NCBI RefSeq assembly: GCF_001648155.1
Contig: NZ_CP015199.1
Coordinates: 4,039,001-4,103,000, forward strand
DNA: 64,000 nucleotides
Direction: 5' to 3'
From: Chryseobacterium glaciei
GTDB lineage: Bacteria > Bacteroidota > Bacteroidia > Flavobacteriales > Weeksellaceae
In this document: piece by piece, positions 42,876 through 50,715 of the stretch
How positions within the stretch are numbered: position 1 is the first letter of the stretch
Layout of the letters: each line of letters starts with the position of its first letter
The notes under the pieces: generated by a model
Seen by the model: the letters and a program-made list of their open reading frames with translations, nothing else
What the model was told of the DNA's origin: nothing
Databases searched by the model: none
Position numbers and translations under genes: made by a program

Positions 42876-43718
42876 TTAATTAAAAACTTCAAAATTTTCA
42901 CCATCAAAACTTGCAAATACCATGGTTGGATAAGAATCCTGATGATAGATATTCCCTTGTTTATCAATGGCAATGGCACCTGCGAAACCGTCAATTGTTT
43001 TTAATTCTTCAAAAGTTTTATTAAAAGCATTTTCAAGACTCATTCCGTCTGTAACTCTTATTACAATTTTTGTAGATGTAGCATTACTCACAATGTCTTC
43101 GCCAACGCCTGTACAGCTTACAGCACAGAACGAATTGGCGTAATTTCCGGCAACAGTTGCAGAATCAGAAATTCTTCCCGGAATTTCAAAACCTTTTCCT
43201 CCGGTTGAGGTGGCAACGGCTAATTTCCTGTCTTTATCAATTGCTACGCAACCAACAGTTCCTTTTCCGCCATTTGCTAATTTGGCTTCATATTCTTTTC
43301 TGCGTTGAGGAATTTCAGTTGAAAAATTCTCAAAACCGTGTTCTGTGGCATAATTTTTTGCGCCGATTCCTCCCAAAACTCTGTCATCTTCCTTCATTAA
43401 GTCTTTAGCAACGAAAATTGGGTTCTTTACATCCTGAATATTGATGACACCACTTAATTTTTGTGTTTCACCATCCATGATCGCAGCACTCATACGAATG
43501 ACTCCATCACTTTGGATCTGGGAACCGATTCCGGCATTGTATAATTCATCATCCTCCAAAAGAGAAACGGCATAAGCTACCGTATCAAAAGCAGAATTTG
43601 ACTGTAAATATTCAAAGGCCTTTTGAGCAATATTTTTTAACGATTCTTGTTTCGCTGTTTTTACTTCATGGCTTTGGTCACTTTCGGAGAAGAAACCGCC
43701 GTGGATGATTAATTTCAT
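42876..43718 (-). CDS. iaaA: Isoaspartyl peptidase / plant-type asparaginase
   Basis: 280-residue Ntn-hydrolase that cuts itself into two chains and hydrolyses beta-aspartyl peptides. The start LIIHGG, the maturation site GKGTVGCVAI with nucleophile T154, STGGKGFEIPGRISDSATVAGNYA and SCTGVGEDIV are diagnostic. It is 577 bp from cyanophycinase on the same strand. Cyanophycinase yields beta-Asp-Arg dipeptides, and this enzyme family can split them, so it probably completes cyanophycin breakdown. The alternative is a general scavenger of isoaspartyl dipeptides and asparagine. Confidence 0.9.
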   Translation of the reverse strand: MKLIIHGGFFSESDQSHEVKTAKQESLKNIAQKAFEYLQSNSAFDTVAYAVSLLEDDELYNAGIGSQIQSDGVIRMSAAIMDGETQKLSGVINIQDVKNPIFVAKDLMKEDDRVLGGIGAKNYATEHGFENFSTEIPQRRKEYEAKLANGGKGTVGCVAIDKDRKLAVATSTGGKGFEIPGRISDSATVAGNYANSFCAVSCTGVGEDIVSNATSTKIVIRVTDGMSLENAFNKTFEELKTIDGFAGAIAIDKQGNIYHQDSYPTMVFASFDGENFEVFN

Positions 43719-43730
43719 AATGTTGTATTT

Positions 43731-43760
43731 GTCAATTGTGAAAAGTCAATTGTCAATTTT
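43731..43760. repeat. GTCAATTGT simple repeat, left edge
   Basis: Two GTCAATTGT units and a GTCAATTTT, opposed by a related ATTGACAATTCACC stretch at 44267-44293. They border the gene-free stretch between iaaA and cphB. Confidence 0.4.
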
Positions 43761-43926
43761 AAAAATAAGATAAAAATTAAGGCTGGCAAAATCAACTTTT
43801 ATAAACATCAATTTATTTGTCTTTCGAAATAAGTTAAACCGAAGATTATCTTTTTTTAGTCGATGAATGATATTTCGACATAGTGAAATGCCTTTTTATC
43901 ATTTAAAAGTTTCATTTGTATTTTTT

Positions 43927-44083
43927 AACGCAAAGATTCTATTGCCTATTTTTTGATTTTTAGGAGGCAAAGGCAAATTAAATTTGCTTCGCGAAGCTTG
44001 AAAATACAGCTTCATCAAATCAACTTGGTTGATTCTTCTTTGCTCACTTCAATAAATCATTCCGTAAAATAAAACTTTGCGTC
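43927..44083. repeat. Dispersed 157-bp repeat, copy 2 (inverted to copy 1)
   Basis: It starts AACGCAAAG and ends CTTTGCGTC. Its reverse complement shares, in order, TTGACGCAAAGTTTTA, AGAAGAATCAA, TTGATTTGATGAAGC, TTGCCT/CTCCTAAAAAT and ATCTTTGCGTT-type blocks with 25291-25459. It lies in the 577-bp gap 43719-44295, which otherwise has only AT-rich sequence and the two short GTCAATTGT-like edges; no gene was found in it. Confidence 0.7.
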
Positions 44084-44295
44084 AAAAAAATGAGTAAATT
44101 ATTTAATAACGAGGTTCATAGATCGTTGAATAATCTTTATATCAAAGTCAAAACGAATTAATTTTTTTAAAATTATTTAGCCTTACAATAATTAAATTGC
44201 AAAGCCAAATAAAGAAGTATATCTAAATTAATATTAATTAGTTAAATTATAATTGTCGTAGGAAAAATTCACATTTCACCATTGACAATTCACCT

Positions 44296-45186
44296 TTATT
44301 TATCTTGTGGAATCGGATTAAATTGAGAATTTTCAATCGTCAATGTTTTTGTCGTCAGGTCATAATGATCATTCATCGACATTACATGAACGGTTAAATT
44401 ATCAATAGAAATAGGCTCTCCAAGATTGATGTTGGTAAGATTGGTGTCTTTAATAAACCTTCCGTCAACAATAATTACAAGTCCTGAACCTACGGCAGTC
44501 ATTGTATCATTATGAATAAAAAGTCCGGTATCTTCACCCAAACCAATTCCCAACGTTCTCGGATTATTGACAACAGCTTGAAATAGACGACCAATTCTTC
44601 CTCTTTGTACGAAATGTGTATCGATGATTACATTATCAATTAAACCTAAACCTTGCGTAGTTTTTATTTCACCTTTCAGCAAGGCTTCAGAACTACTTCC
44701 CTGATAAATCATATTTTCAGATGCGGCAGCTGCTCCTGCAGAAGTTCCGGAGTAAATAAAATCCTGCTCCTGATATTTTAATAGAATGGTATCATGAAAT
44801 CTTGTTCCGCCAAGAATAGAGGTCAGTCTTAACTGATCTCCACCTGTGAACATCACAACATCTGCTGCATTAGCTCTTGCCACCATCGCATCAGAATTGG
44901 CTTCCTCACGATTGTGGATATCAAGGATGTTTACATTTTTGGCGCCTAAAAATTCAAATGCTTTCTTATATTCCGTACCAACAATTTGGGGGATCTGAGA
45001 AGCAGTCGTAATAATTTCTATTACGGAATTTTCTTTAAGCTTAGACTCATTAATTATCTTTCTTAGAATACCTCTTTCAAAGAAATTGAGGTTTTTTTCT
45101 ATATTCTGATCGAAGTCGGTTTCAGCAAAGCTGCCTTTATTTACAGCCCCTCCGATAACGATTAATTTTCCAACGGGTTTCATCAT
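44296..45186 (-). CDS. cphB: Cyanophycinase
   Basis: Serine-type exopeptidase of the S51 family that releases beta-Asp-Arg dipeptides from cyanophycin. KLIVIGGAVNKG, VVMFTGGDQLRLTSIL and the nucleophile region YSGTSAGAAAASENMI (Ser near residue 150) are the family's marks, followed by LGLIDNVIIDTHFVQRGRIGRL and GLGEDTGLFI. The frame is open to a TTG at 45195, but that lies over the -7 box; the ATG at 45186 (or 45183) is chosen, which makes the mRNA nearly leaderless. No signal peptide, so it is the intracellular form. It is divergent from cphA. Confidence 0.95.
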   Translation of the reverse strand: MMKPVGKLIVIGGAVNKGSFAETDFDQNIEKNLNFFERGILRKIINESKLKENSVIEIITTASQIPQIVGTEYKKAFEFLGAKNVNILDIHNREEANSDAMVARANAADVVMFTGGDQLRLTSILGGTRFHDTILLKYQEQDFIYSGTSAGAAAASENMIYQGSSSEALLKGEIKTTQGLGLIDNVIIDTHFVQRGRIGRLFQAVVNNPRTLGIGLGEDTGLFIHNDTMTAVGSGLVIIVDGRFIKDTNLTNINLGEPISIDNLTVHVMSMNDHYDLTTKTLTIENSQFNPIPQDK

Positions 45187-45192
45187 AGTGTG

Positions 45193-45200
45193 CAAATTTA
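45193..45200 (-). promoter_or_regulatory. cphB promoter -7 box
   Basis: On the minus strand TAAATTTG (TAnnTTTG), only 6 bp before the ATG at 45186, which predicts a leaderless or almost leaderless transcript. Confidence 0.55.
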
Positions 45201-45225
45201 AAAAATTATTAACATTTAGCGAAAT

Positions 45226-45235
45226 CTATACCACA
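45226..45235 (-). promoter_or_regulatory. Shared cph site, cphB side (TGTGGTATAG)
   Basis: On the minus strand TGTGGTATAG, 25 bp upstream of the cphB -7 box. It is identical, in inverse orientation, to the site at 45303-45312; similarity extends to the flanking AAA on the TATAG side. Confidence 0.6.
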
Positions 45236-45302
45236 TTTTAATTGACCCTGAGTATTTTAGAATTATTAATAATTTCCAATTTTATTTTGAGAAATCTACA
45301 AG

Positions 45303-45312
45303 TGTGGTATAG
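45303..45312 (+). promoter_or_regulatory. Shared cph site, cphA side (TGTGGTATAG)
   Basis: TGTGGTATAG on the plus strand, 20 bp upstream of the cphA -7 box and just before a TTTTG. It has the same orientation towards its own gene as the cphB copy has towards cphB. Confidence 0.6.
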
Positions 45313-45332
45313 TTTTGTTTATGGTTTTACAT

Positions 45333-45340
45333 TATCTTTG
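45333..45340 (+). promoter_or_regulatory. cphA promoter -7 box
   Basis: TATCTTTG fits TAnnTTTG and lies 38 bp before the cphA ATG. Confidence 0.55.
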
Positions 45341-45378
45341 ATTCTGGAATATGTTATCATTAATAAGAAAAATGCAAA

Positions 45379-48012
45379 ATGTCTATGAAAATTGAGAAGA
45401 TACAGGCTTTACGTGGTCCTAATATTTGGAGTATAAGAAGAAAAAAGCTGATACAGATGCGGTTGGATCTTGAAGAACTGGAAAATTTCCCTACCAATAA
45501 AATCGATGGTTTCAGAGAAAGAATAGAAAAATTAATGCCGTCTTTAATTACGCACAGATGTTCTGAGGGCGTAGTCGGAGGTTTTTTCCACAGAGTGGAA
45601 ACCGGAACATGGATGGGGCACGTTATTGAACATATTGCTCTTGAAATCCAGACTTTATCAGGAATGGATACCGGATTCGGAAGAACACGCGAAACAAAAA
45701 GTCCCGGAATTTATAATGTAGTTTTCGATTATATTGAAGAAAATGCAGGAATTTACGCTGCCGAACAAGCCGTAGAAATTGCAGAAGCTTTAATTGAAGG
45801 CAGAGAATATGATCTGAATGCTTGTATTCATAGGCTAAAAGAGATCAGAGAACGTGTTCGTTTAGGTCCATCAACGGGAAGTATCGTTGAAGAAGCAGTT
45901 TCCAGAAGAATTCCTTGGATCAGATTGGGGACAAACTCTTTGGTACAGCTTGGTTATGGAGTTAATCAGCAGAGATTTCAGGCTACGATTACGGGTAAAA
46001 CAAGCTCAATTGCAGTAGATATTGCATGTAATAAAGAATTAACCAAAAGAATGCTTCATGATGCAGCGATTCCTGTTCCTATCGGGGATTTGATCGTGGA
46101 TGAAGAAGGATTGGAAAGCGTTATCAGAAAAATCAATTATCCAATTGTTTTAAAACCTTTGGATGGAAATCACGGAAAAGGTTCATCAATCAATGTAAAC
46201 GATTGGGAAGCTGCAAAAATTGGTTTAGAGCACGCTCAGAAATATTCAAAAAAAGTAATTGTTGAAAAATATATTACAGGTTATGATTTCAGAGTTTTAG
46301 TAATCAATAATAAAATGGTTGCTGCTGCAAGAAGAGTTCCGGCTCACGTTGTTGGAGACGGAGAATTAAATCTTGAGCAATTAATCGAAAAAGAAAATAA
46401 AGACCCAAGAAGAGGTTACGGTCATGAAAATGTATTAACTGAAATTGCAGTTGACAAAGACACGACAGAACTTCTTGAAAAACTTCATTACACACTTGAA
46501 ACGATTCCTCAAAAAGGAGAAGTTGTGTATTTAAAATCAACGGCTAATCTTTCTACTGGAGGGACTTCTATTGATGTTACAGATATGGTTCACCCGGAAA
46601 ATATCACAATGGCAGAAAGAATTTCCAAGATCATTGGTCTGGATGTCTGCGGAATTGATATTATGGCCGAAAACTTAACGCAACCCTTAAAAGAAAGCGG
46701 TGGAGCCATCATTGAAGTAAATGCTGCTCCAGGTTTCAGAATGCACCTTGCTCCAAGCGAAGGTCTTCCGAGAAACGTTGCTGCTCCGGTTGTAGATATG
46801 CTGTATCCGGCAGGAAAACCATTTACAATTCCGATCATCGCGGTGACGGGAACGAACGGGAAAACAACTACGACAAGATTAATTTCTCATATCATTAAAA
46901 ATAACGGTTTTAGAGTAGGTTTCACAACGTCAGACGGTATTTATATTCAGAATACAATGTTGACGAAAGGTGATACTACAGGCCCTCTTTCAGCTGAATT
47001 TATTCTGAAAGATCCAACCGTAGAATTTGCCGTTCTGGAAACTGCCAGAGGTGGAATTCTTCGTTCCGGACTTGGTTTTTCTCAATGTGATATCGGTGTT
47101 TTAACCAATATTAAAGAAGATCACTTAGGATTAAATGATATTCATAACCTGAAAGACTTAACAAAGGTAAAAAGGGTAGTGCTGGACAGCGTAAAGAAAA
47201 ACGGCTGGAGCGTGATGAATGCGGATGATGAGTATTCTATGAGAATTGTGAATGATTTGCATAGTAATGTGGCAATTTTCAGTATGGATGAAAATAATCC
47301 ACACATGAAGAAATTCGCAAAAGAAGGGAAAATTACCTGCGTTTATGAAGAAGGTTTTGTGACGATCAAAAAAGGTGACTGGAAAATCAGAATCGGAAAA
47401 GCAAAAGATTTCCCGATTACGATGGAAGGGAAAGCTAAATTCATGATCGAAAATGTTTTAGCAGCGAGTTTGGCGTGTTATCTTCAAGGATTAGGAATCG
47501 AGGATATTTCAAATTCTTTGAGAACTTTTATCCCAAGCGCGCAGCTTACACCGGGAAGACTGAATGTTTTCAAGTTTAAAAATTTCAAAGTCTTAATTGA
47601 TTTTGCACACAATCCATCCGGATACGAAGCGATTGAAGATTATCTTAAAAATGTAGAATCTACCAAGAAAATTGGTATTATTTCCGGAGTTGGAGACAGA
47701 AGAGATGAGGATATCAGACTGTGTGGAAAAATCGCAGGAAGAATGTTCGATTACATCATCATCAGAAACGAAAAACATCTTCGTGGAAGAAAAGAAGAGG
47801 ACATTAATGCATTAATTATTGATGGTATTAATGAAGCTCAAAGAGATGTAAGCTATGAGATTATTCCTAAAGAAATTGATGCCTTAAAACATGCAATGGG
47901 AATGGCCGAAGAAGGAGCTTTCATAACTGCTTTAAGTGACGTGATTTCTAATGCGATCGATCTGGTGCAGGAATATCAGGCGAGAGAATTGCTGGAAGAG
48001 GATAAGATTTAA
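45379..48012 (+). CDS. cphA: Cyanophycin synthetase
   Basis: Makes multi-L-arginyl-poly-L-aspartate without ribosomes, a nitrogen and carbon store. 877 residues in the usual three parts: an N-terminal domain (ALRGPNIWSIRRKKLIQMRLDLEELE), an ATP-grasp domain that adds Asp (about 220-480: NYPIVLKPLDGNHGKGSSINV, GYDFRVLVINNKMVAAARRVPA), and a Mur-ligase-like domain that adds Arg, with P-loop VTGTNGKTTTT near 489-499 and ISGVGDRRDEDIR, RNEKHLRGR near the end. All key parts look intact. Divergent from cphB. Downstream are a long palindrome and a terminator. Confidence 0.97.
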   Translation: MSMKIEKIQALRGPNIWSIRRKKLIQMRLDLEELENFPTNKIDGFRERIEKLMPSLITHRCSEGVVGGFFHRVETGTWMGHVIEHIALEIQTLSGMDTGFGRTRETKSPGIYNVVFDYIEENAGIYAAEQAVEIAEALIEGREYDLNACIHRLKEIRERVRLGPSTGSIVEEAVSRRIPWIRLGTNSLVQLGYGVNQQRFQATITGKTSSIAVDIACNKELTKRMLHDAAIPVPIGDLIVDEEGLESVIRKINYPIVLKPLDGNHGKGSSINVNDWEAAKIGLEHAQKYSKKVIVEKYITGYDFRVLVINNKMVAAARRVPAHVVGDGELNLEQLIEKENKDPRRGYGHENVLTEIAVDKDTTELLEKLHYTLETIPQKGEVVYLKSTANLSTGGTSIDVTDMVHPENITMAERISKIIGLDVCGIDIMAENLTQPLKESGGAIIEVNAAPGFRMHLAPSEGLPRNVAAPVVDMLYPAGKPFTIPIIAVTGTNGKTTTTRLISHIIKNNGFRVGFTTSDGIYIQNTMLTKGDTTGPLSAEFILKDPTVEFAVLETARGGILRSGLGFSQCDIGVLTNIKEDHLGLNDIHNLKDLTKVKRVVLDSVKKNGWSVMNADDEYSMRIVNDLHSNVAIFSMDENNPHMKKFAKEGKITCVYEEGFVTIKKGDWKIRIGKAKDFPITMEGKAKFMIENVLAASLACYLQGLGIEDISNSLRTFIPSAQLTPGRLNVFKFKNFKVLIDFAHNPSGYEAIEDYLKNVESTKKIGIISGVGDRRDEDIRLCGKIAGRMFDYIIIRNEKHLRGRKEEDINALIIDGINEAQRDVSYEIIPKEIDALKHAMGMAEEGAFITALSDVISNAIDLVQEYQARELLEEDKI

Positions 48013-48017
48013 TTGGA

Positions 48018-48058
48018 AGTTCAGGGTTTCGGCTTCGAAGAAGCCGAAACCCTGAACT
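48018..48058. repeat. Perfect 19-bp-stem palindrome after cphA
   Basis: GTTCAGGGTTTCGGCTTC, the loop GAA, and its exact reverse complement, with one more A-T pair outside. It is GC-rich for this region, starts 6 bp after the cphA stop, and has no T run; a proper terminator follows 20 bp later. It may protect the 3' end of the mRNA or be an inserted palindromic element. Confidence 0.75.
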
Positions 48059-48077
48059 CAATACTTTTCAAAATAAA

Positions 48078-48103
48078 AAAACCTCCAAAATTTTGGAGGT
48101 TTT
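48078..48103. terminator. Bidirectional terminator between cphA and convergent gene
   Basis: AAAACCTCCAAAA and TTTTGGAGGTTTT form a perfect 13-bp palindrome flanked by A and T tracts, 4 bp from the stop codon of the convergent membrane gene. Confidence 0.85.
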
Positions 48104-48106
48104 GTA

Positions 48107-48559
48107 TTATATTCTTATCCAGTTTTTTTCTATTTTCTGTAATTTTAAAAAGTATGGAATCAGAACAGCAAGTTCAAATCTGAGCATAAAATGTTTTGTA
48201 AAGAAAGGTAAAACGATCATTACAATTCCGCAAATAATGAATCCTAAAATAGCATCAATTTTTGCAACTTTAATGCCCCAGTCTTCTTCAAACCAAAGTC
48301 CGTAAGAGGCAATTCCTTTAAAAACAAATAAAAAGCTTATAAGAATACCTGTTAAACTATAAGGCTCAGTAGTTTCTAATCCATAAAGTGACAACTCTGT
48401 ATTTTTCATAAAAAATCCAAAAGCGAGGATGAATGCACCCACTACTCCTGTAAAAAAGAATAACCAAATGAAAATTTTAATCCAGACTGGTAATAAACTT
48501 CTTCGTCGTACAAAATTACTTTTTACATCAAACTCTTCAAAAGCTGATTGTTCTTCCAT
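48107..48559 (-). CDS. Four-helix membrane protein
   Basis: Not recognised. 150 residues: a cytoplasmic N-terminus (FDVKSNFVRRRSLLP), then helices IKIFIWLFFFTGVVGAFILAFGFF, YSLTGILISFLFVFKGIASYGL, AKIDAILGFIICGIVMIVLPFF and a last amphipathic segment (FELAVLIPYFLKLQKI). It starts 23 bp after the ATP-grasp-like gene at 48583 and is the last gene of the minus-strand block. No link to the ligase genes other than position. Confidence 0.65.
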   Translation of the reverse strand: MEEQSAFEEFDVKSNFVRRRSLLPVWIKIFIWLFFFTGVVGAFILAFGFFMKNTELSLYGLETTEPYSLTGILISFLFVFKGIASYGLWFEEDWGIKVAKIDAILGFIICGIVMIVLPFFTKHFMLRFELAVLIPYFLKLQKIEKNWIRI

Positions 48560-48582
48560 TGTATATTAGTTTTTATAAAATA

Positions 48583-49767
48583 TTATTCTTCTACAAAAAA
48601 CGCATTAGAACTGCCAATCCAAATCGCATCTTTCTTATTAAAGTCAACATTCACCATGGCGGCTTTTGTCATTCTTCCAAGATTTTCAAGTAGGATAGGG
48701 CGTTCGTCATTTTCTCTCCAAATATACAATAATCTGATTTCTGCTTTTGAAAATTCTCCGTTGATATCTTCAAAAAGAGGAGCATAAGTTACTTTTCTCT
48801 GTAAAATATAATTTTCTTTATCCTCGATGGCATCTGTGATTTCTTTTGTCGGATCTAAATTAACTCCACTTCCTGCAAACGAAAATAAAGGTTTTAAAAC
48901 AAAGTTTTCAAGATTTTCATTTTCCGGAAACTCGTGTAAGAAATAGCTTTTCGGTACAAACTGATGTTTCAGCATTGGAAGAAGAAACTTTGAAATTTTG
49001 AAAAACCAATTAGGATGCGTAACCCAAGTTACATCTACATCTTCACGGAAATCAAATTCAGTTTTAAGATCAGGAATTCTGTCTAATTCGTCGAAAATTA
49101 CTCGGTTATAAATTCTTTTGATCTCAACTAATTTTCCTTCATTTTCATAGAATAGTTTTCTTCCTTCTTTCTTTAGTTTGGTTAAACAAACGGTTTTTAT
49201 TCCTAATAATTTCTCGGTCAGAACAAAATCGATTAATGTTTTTTGTTTTTCAGGGAAAATTTCAAGAAGGATTACGTTTTCAGGATTTTCATTGCCTACA
49301 ATTAGATCTTTTACATAATTTCTAAATTCTTCATGAGGCATTTTGTTTTTGAGTTCATTTAAAAAAGGATAAACTTCACAAAATGTATCTTCAAAAATCT
49401 TTTGAAAAGCATACAGCGATGGAAACGCTTGGAGCTCTATTAATTGAGGTTCTATTTCTCCATTTTCACTTTTACAGATTCCAAAATCTATGGTAAAAAA
49501 ATGAGGTTGATTGGTGTCATTCGGAACTTTACAGTTTTCAGGAATCGCTTTTTGTAATGTTTCAGGCGATAAAGCTTTGATCTGATCAATAATACTTTCG
49601 CTTGCGTCAATAAGCTTGTCTTTAAATTTATTCGAAAGAAACATAGGACTTTCGGAAATTCTGAAAGAAGTCTCAACACCACTTTTCTGTTTTAGAATCT
49701 CTTTAAACTGTTCATATTTTTCCTGAGAAAATTCCTGATTAAATTGTTTTCTGTATTTTGAGACCAT
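48583..49767 (-). CDS. Probable ATP-grasp-fold protein
   Basis: 394 residues, usually unnamed. Evidence for an ATP-grasp fold: ENFVLKPLFSFAGSGVNLDPTKE (K292 plus a Gly/Ser-rich loop), then ENYILQRKVTYAP and KAEIRLLYIWRENDERPILLENLGRMTKAAMVNVDF, where strand order and acidic residues fit; QLIELQAFPSLYAFQ lies earlier. No signal peptide. It is separated from the upstream amidotransferase gene by a 24-nt perfect palindrome with a T run (49792-49815), so it may be transcribed less or separately. Substrates unknown. Confidence 0.65.
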   Translation of the reverse strand: MVSKYRKQFNQEFSQEKYEQFKEILKQKSGVETSFRISESPMFLSNKFKDKLIDASESIIDQIKALSPETLQKAIPENCKVPNDTNQPHFFTIDFGICKSENGEIEPQLIELQAFPSLYAFQKIFEDTFCEVYPFLNELKNKMPHEEFRNYVKDLIVGNENPENVILLEIFPEKQKTLIDFVLTEKLLGIKTVCLTKLKKEGRKLFYENEGKLVEIKRIYNRVIFDELDRIPDLKTEFDFREDVDVTWVTHPNWFFKISKFLLPMLKHQFVPKSYFLHEFPENENLENFVLKPLFSFAGSGVNLDPTKEITDAIEDKENYILQRKVTYAPLFEDINGEFSKAEIRLLYIWRENDERPILLENLGRMTKAAMVNVDFNKKDAIWIGSSNAFFVEE

Positions 49768-49791
49768 ATTCTTTTTCTTTGTGATTTTAAA

Positions 49792-49815
49792 AAATCGAGC
49801 AATATTGCTCGATTT
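49792..49815 (-). terminator. Terminator within the minus-strand ligase block
   Basis: AAATCGAGCAAT and ATTGCTCGATTT form a perfect 24-nt palindrome; on the minus strand it runs into TTTAAAATC. It lies between the amidotransferase stop and the start of the 394-residue gene. Confidence 0.75.
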
Positions 49816-49846
49816 CTGTATTGATAGTTTAATTTTAATGTATGCT

Positions 49847-50680
49847 TTAAGCCATTGCTTCAGCTCCCTTCAAAACGTTTTTTTTTGCAAATTGCAAAAA
49901 TCTCGGTAGAATTTGAGCCTGTGTAAGAACGATTTTGTCTTCATCATCCATTCTGTCCACAGTTTCAAGATATTTTTCCATTCCGTAATTTTCGATCATA
50001 GCTTCTTTATTCTTTTCATCTTTCAGGTTTTCAACCATACCTTCAGGATTAGCTTCAGGGTGGAATTGAGTTCCAAAGATCTCTTCTGAAAAACGAACCG
50101 CCATAATAGCTCTCTCAAGATTAATATGCGGACGGAATTTCTCAATCGCAACGATTTTCATTCCTAATTCCTCAAAACGCTCGTGATTTGGCTCAATGAA
50201 CTGAAACGCTCTAGAATCCACAGCATAGAACGGATCTGGAAGATTTTTAAATAAAAATTCCTGTTCACCTTCATCAGTTTTATGAATCGGCATTACTCCG
50301 AAAGAATAAGATTTTCTTTTGCAGATATTACCCAATTCCCAATGAATACTCGCTAATTGGAATGAATGACAAATCAGAAACATATACTTTTTATCATCAT
50401 TATATTTATTATGATTATAAACGGTATCCAGAAATTCTGCAAATTTATCTTCCCATTCAAGTCCTTCTCTGTGCGGATCTCCGGGACCTCCTGATGAAAT
50501 GAAAATATCAAAATCTTCAATATTTGGCATTTCATTTTTATGTCTTACATCAAAAGTTTTGATGATAACATTTTCTTCAGATTTTTTTTTGAATGCTTCC
50601 GAAATCTCTCGTATATTTTTAAAGCCTTGATTTACCTGATTGTTATTCATGTCCAGCAAAGCGATTCTAATATCCTTCAT
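49847..50680 (-). CDS. Class I glutamine-amidotransferase-like protein
   Basis: 277 residues. FISSGGPGDPH gives the oxyanion-type GGPG loop, LICHSFQLASIHWELG the nucleophile region (C104) and GTQFHPEANPEG the His-Glu pair (H207, E209). So the catalytic triad is present, but the nucleophile elbow reads ICHSFQ and not the usual GxCxG. It may deliver ammonia from glutamine to a partner ligase or hydrolyse a gamma-glutamyl compound. It is 35 bp downstream of the GCS2-type ligase on the same strand and just ahead of a terminator. Confidence 0.8.
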   Translation of the reverse strand: MKDIRIALLDMNNNQVNQGFKNIREISEAFKKKSEENVIIKTFDVRHKNEMPNIEDFDIFISSGGPGDPHREGLEWEDKFAEFLDTVYNHNKYNDDKKYMFLICHSFQLASIHWELGNICKRKSYSFGVMPIHKTDEGEQEFLFKNLPDPFYAVDSRAFQFIEPNHERFEELGMKIVAIEKFRPHINLERAIMAVRFSEEIFGTQFHPEANPEGMVENLKDEKNKEAMIENYGMEKYLETVDRMDDEDKIVLTQAQILPRFLQFAKKNVLKGAEAMA

Positions 50681-50715
50681 ACTACTTCATATTTTTTACA
50701 AAGTTACCAAAAATA

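Noticed and set aside
43719..44295. Insertion sequence in the iaaA-cphB gap
   Set aside because: No transposase frame or remnant; only the 157-bp dispersed repeat and short GTCAATTGT-like stretches.
48018..48058. Integron attC site or phage attachment site
   Set aside because: It lacks the attC core sites and no integrase or cassette is near; a perfect short-loop palindrome fits a stabilising hairpin better.
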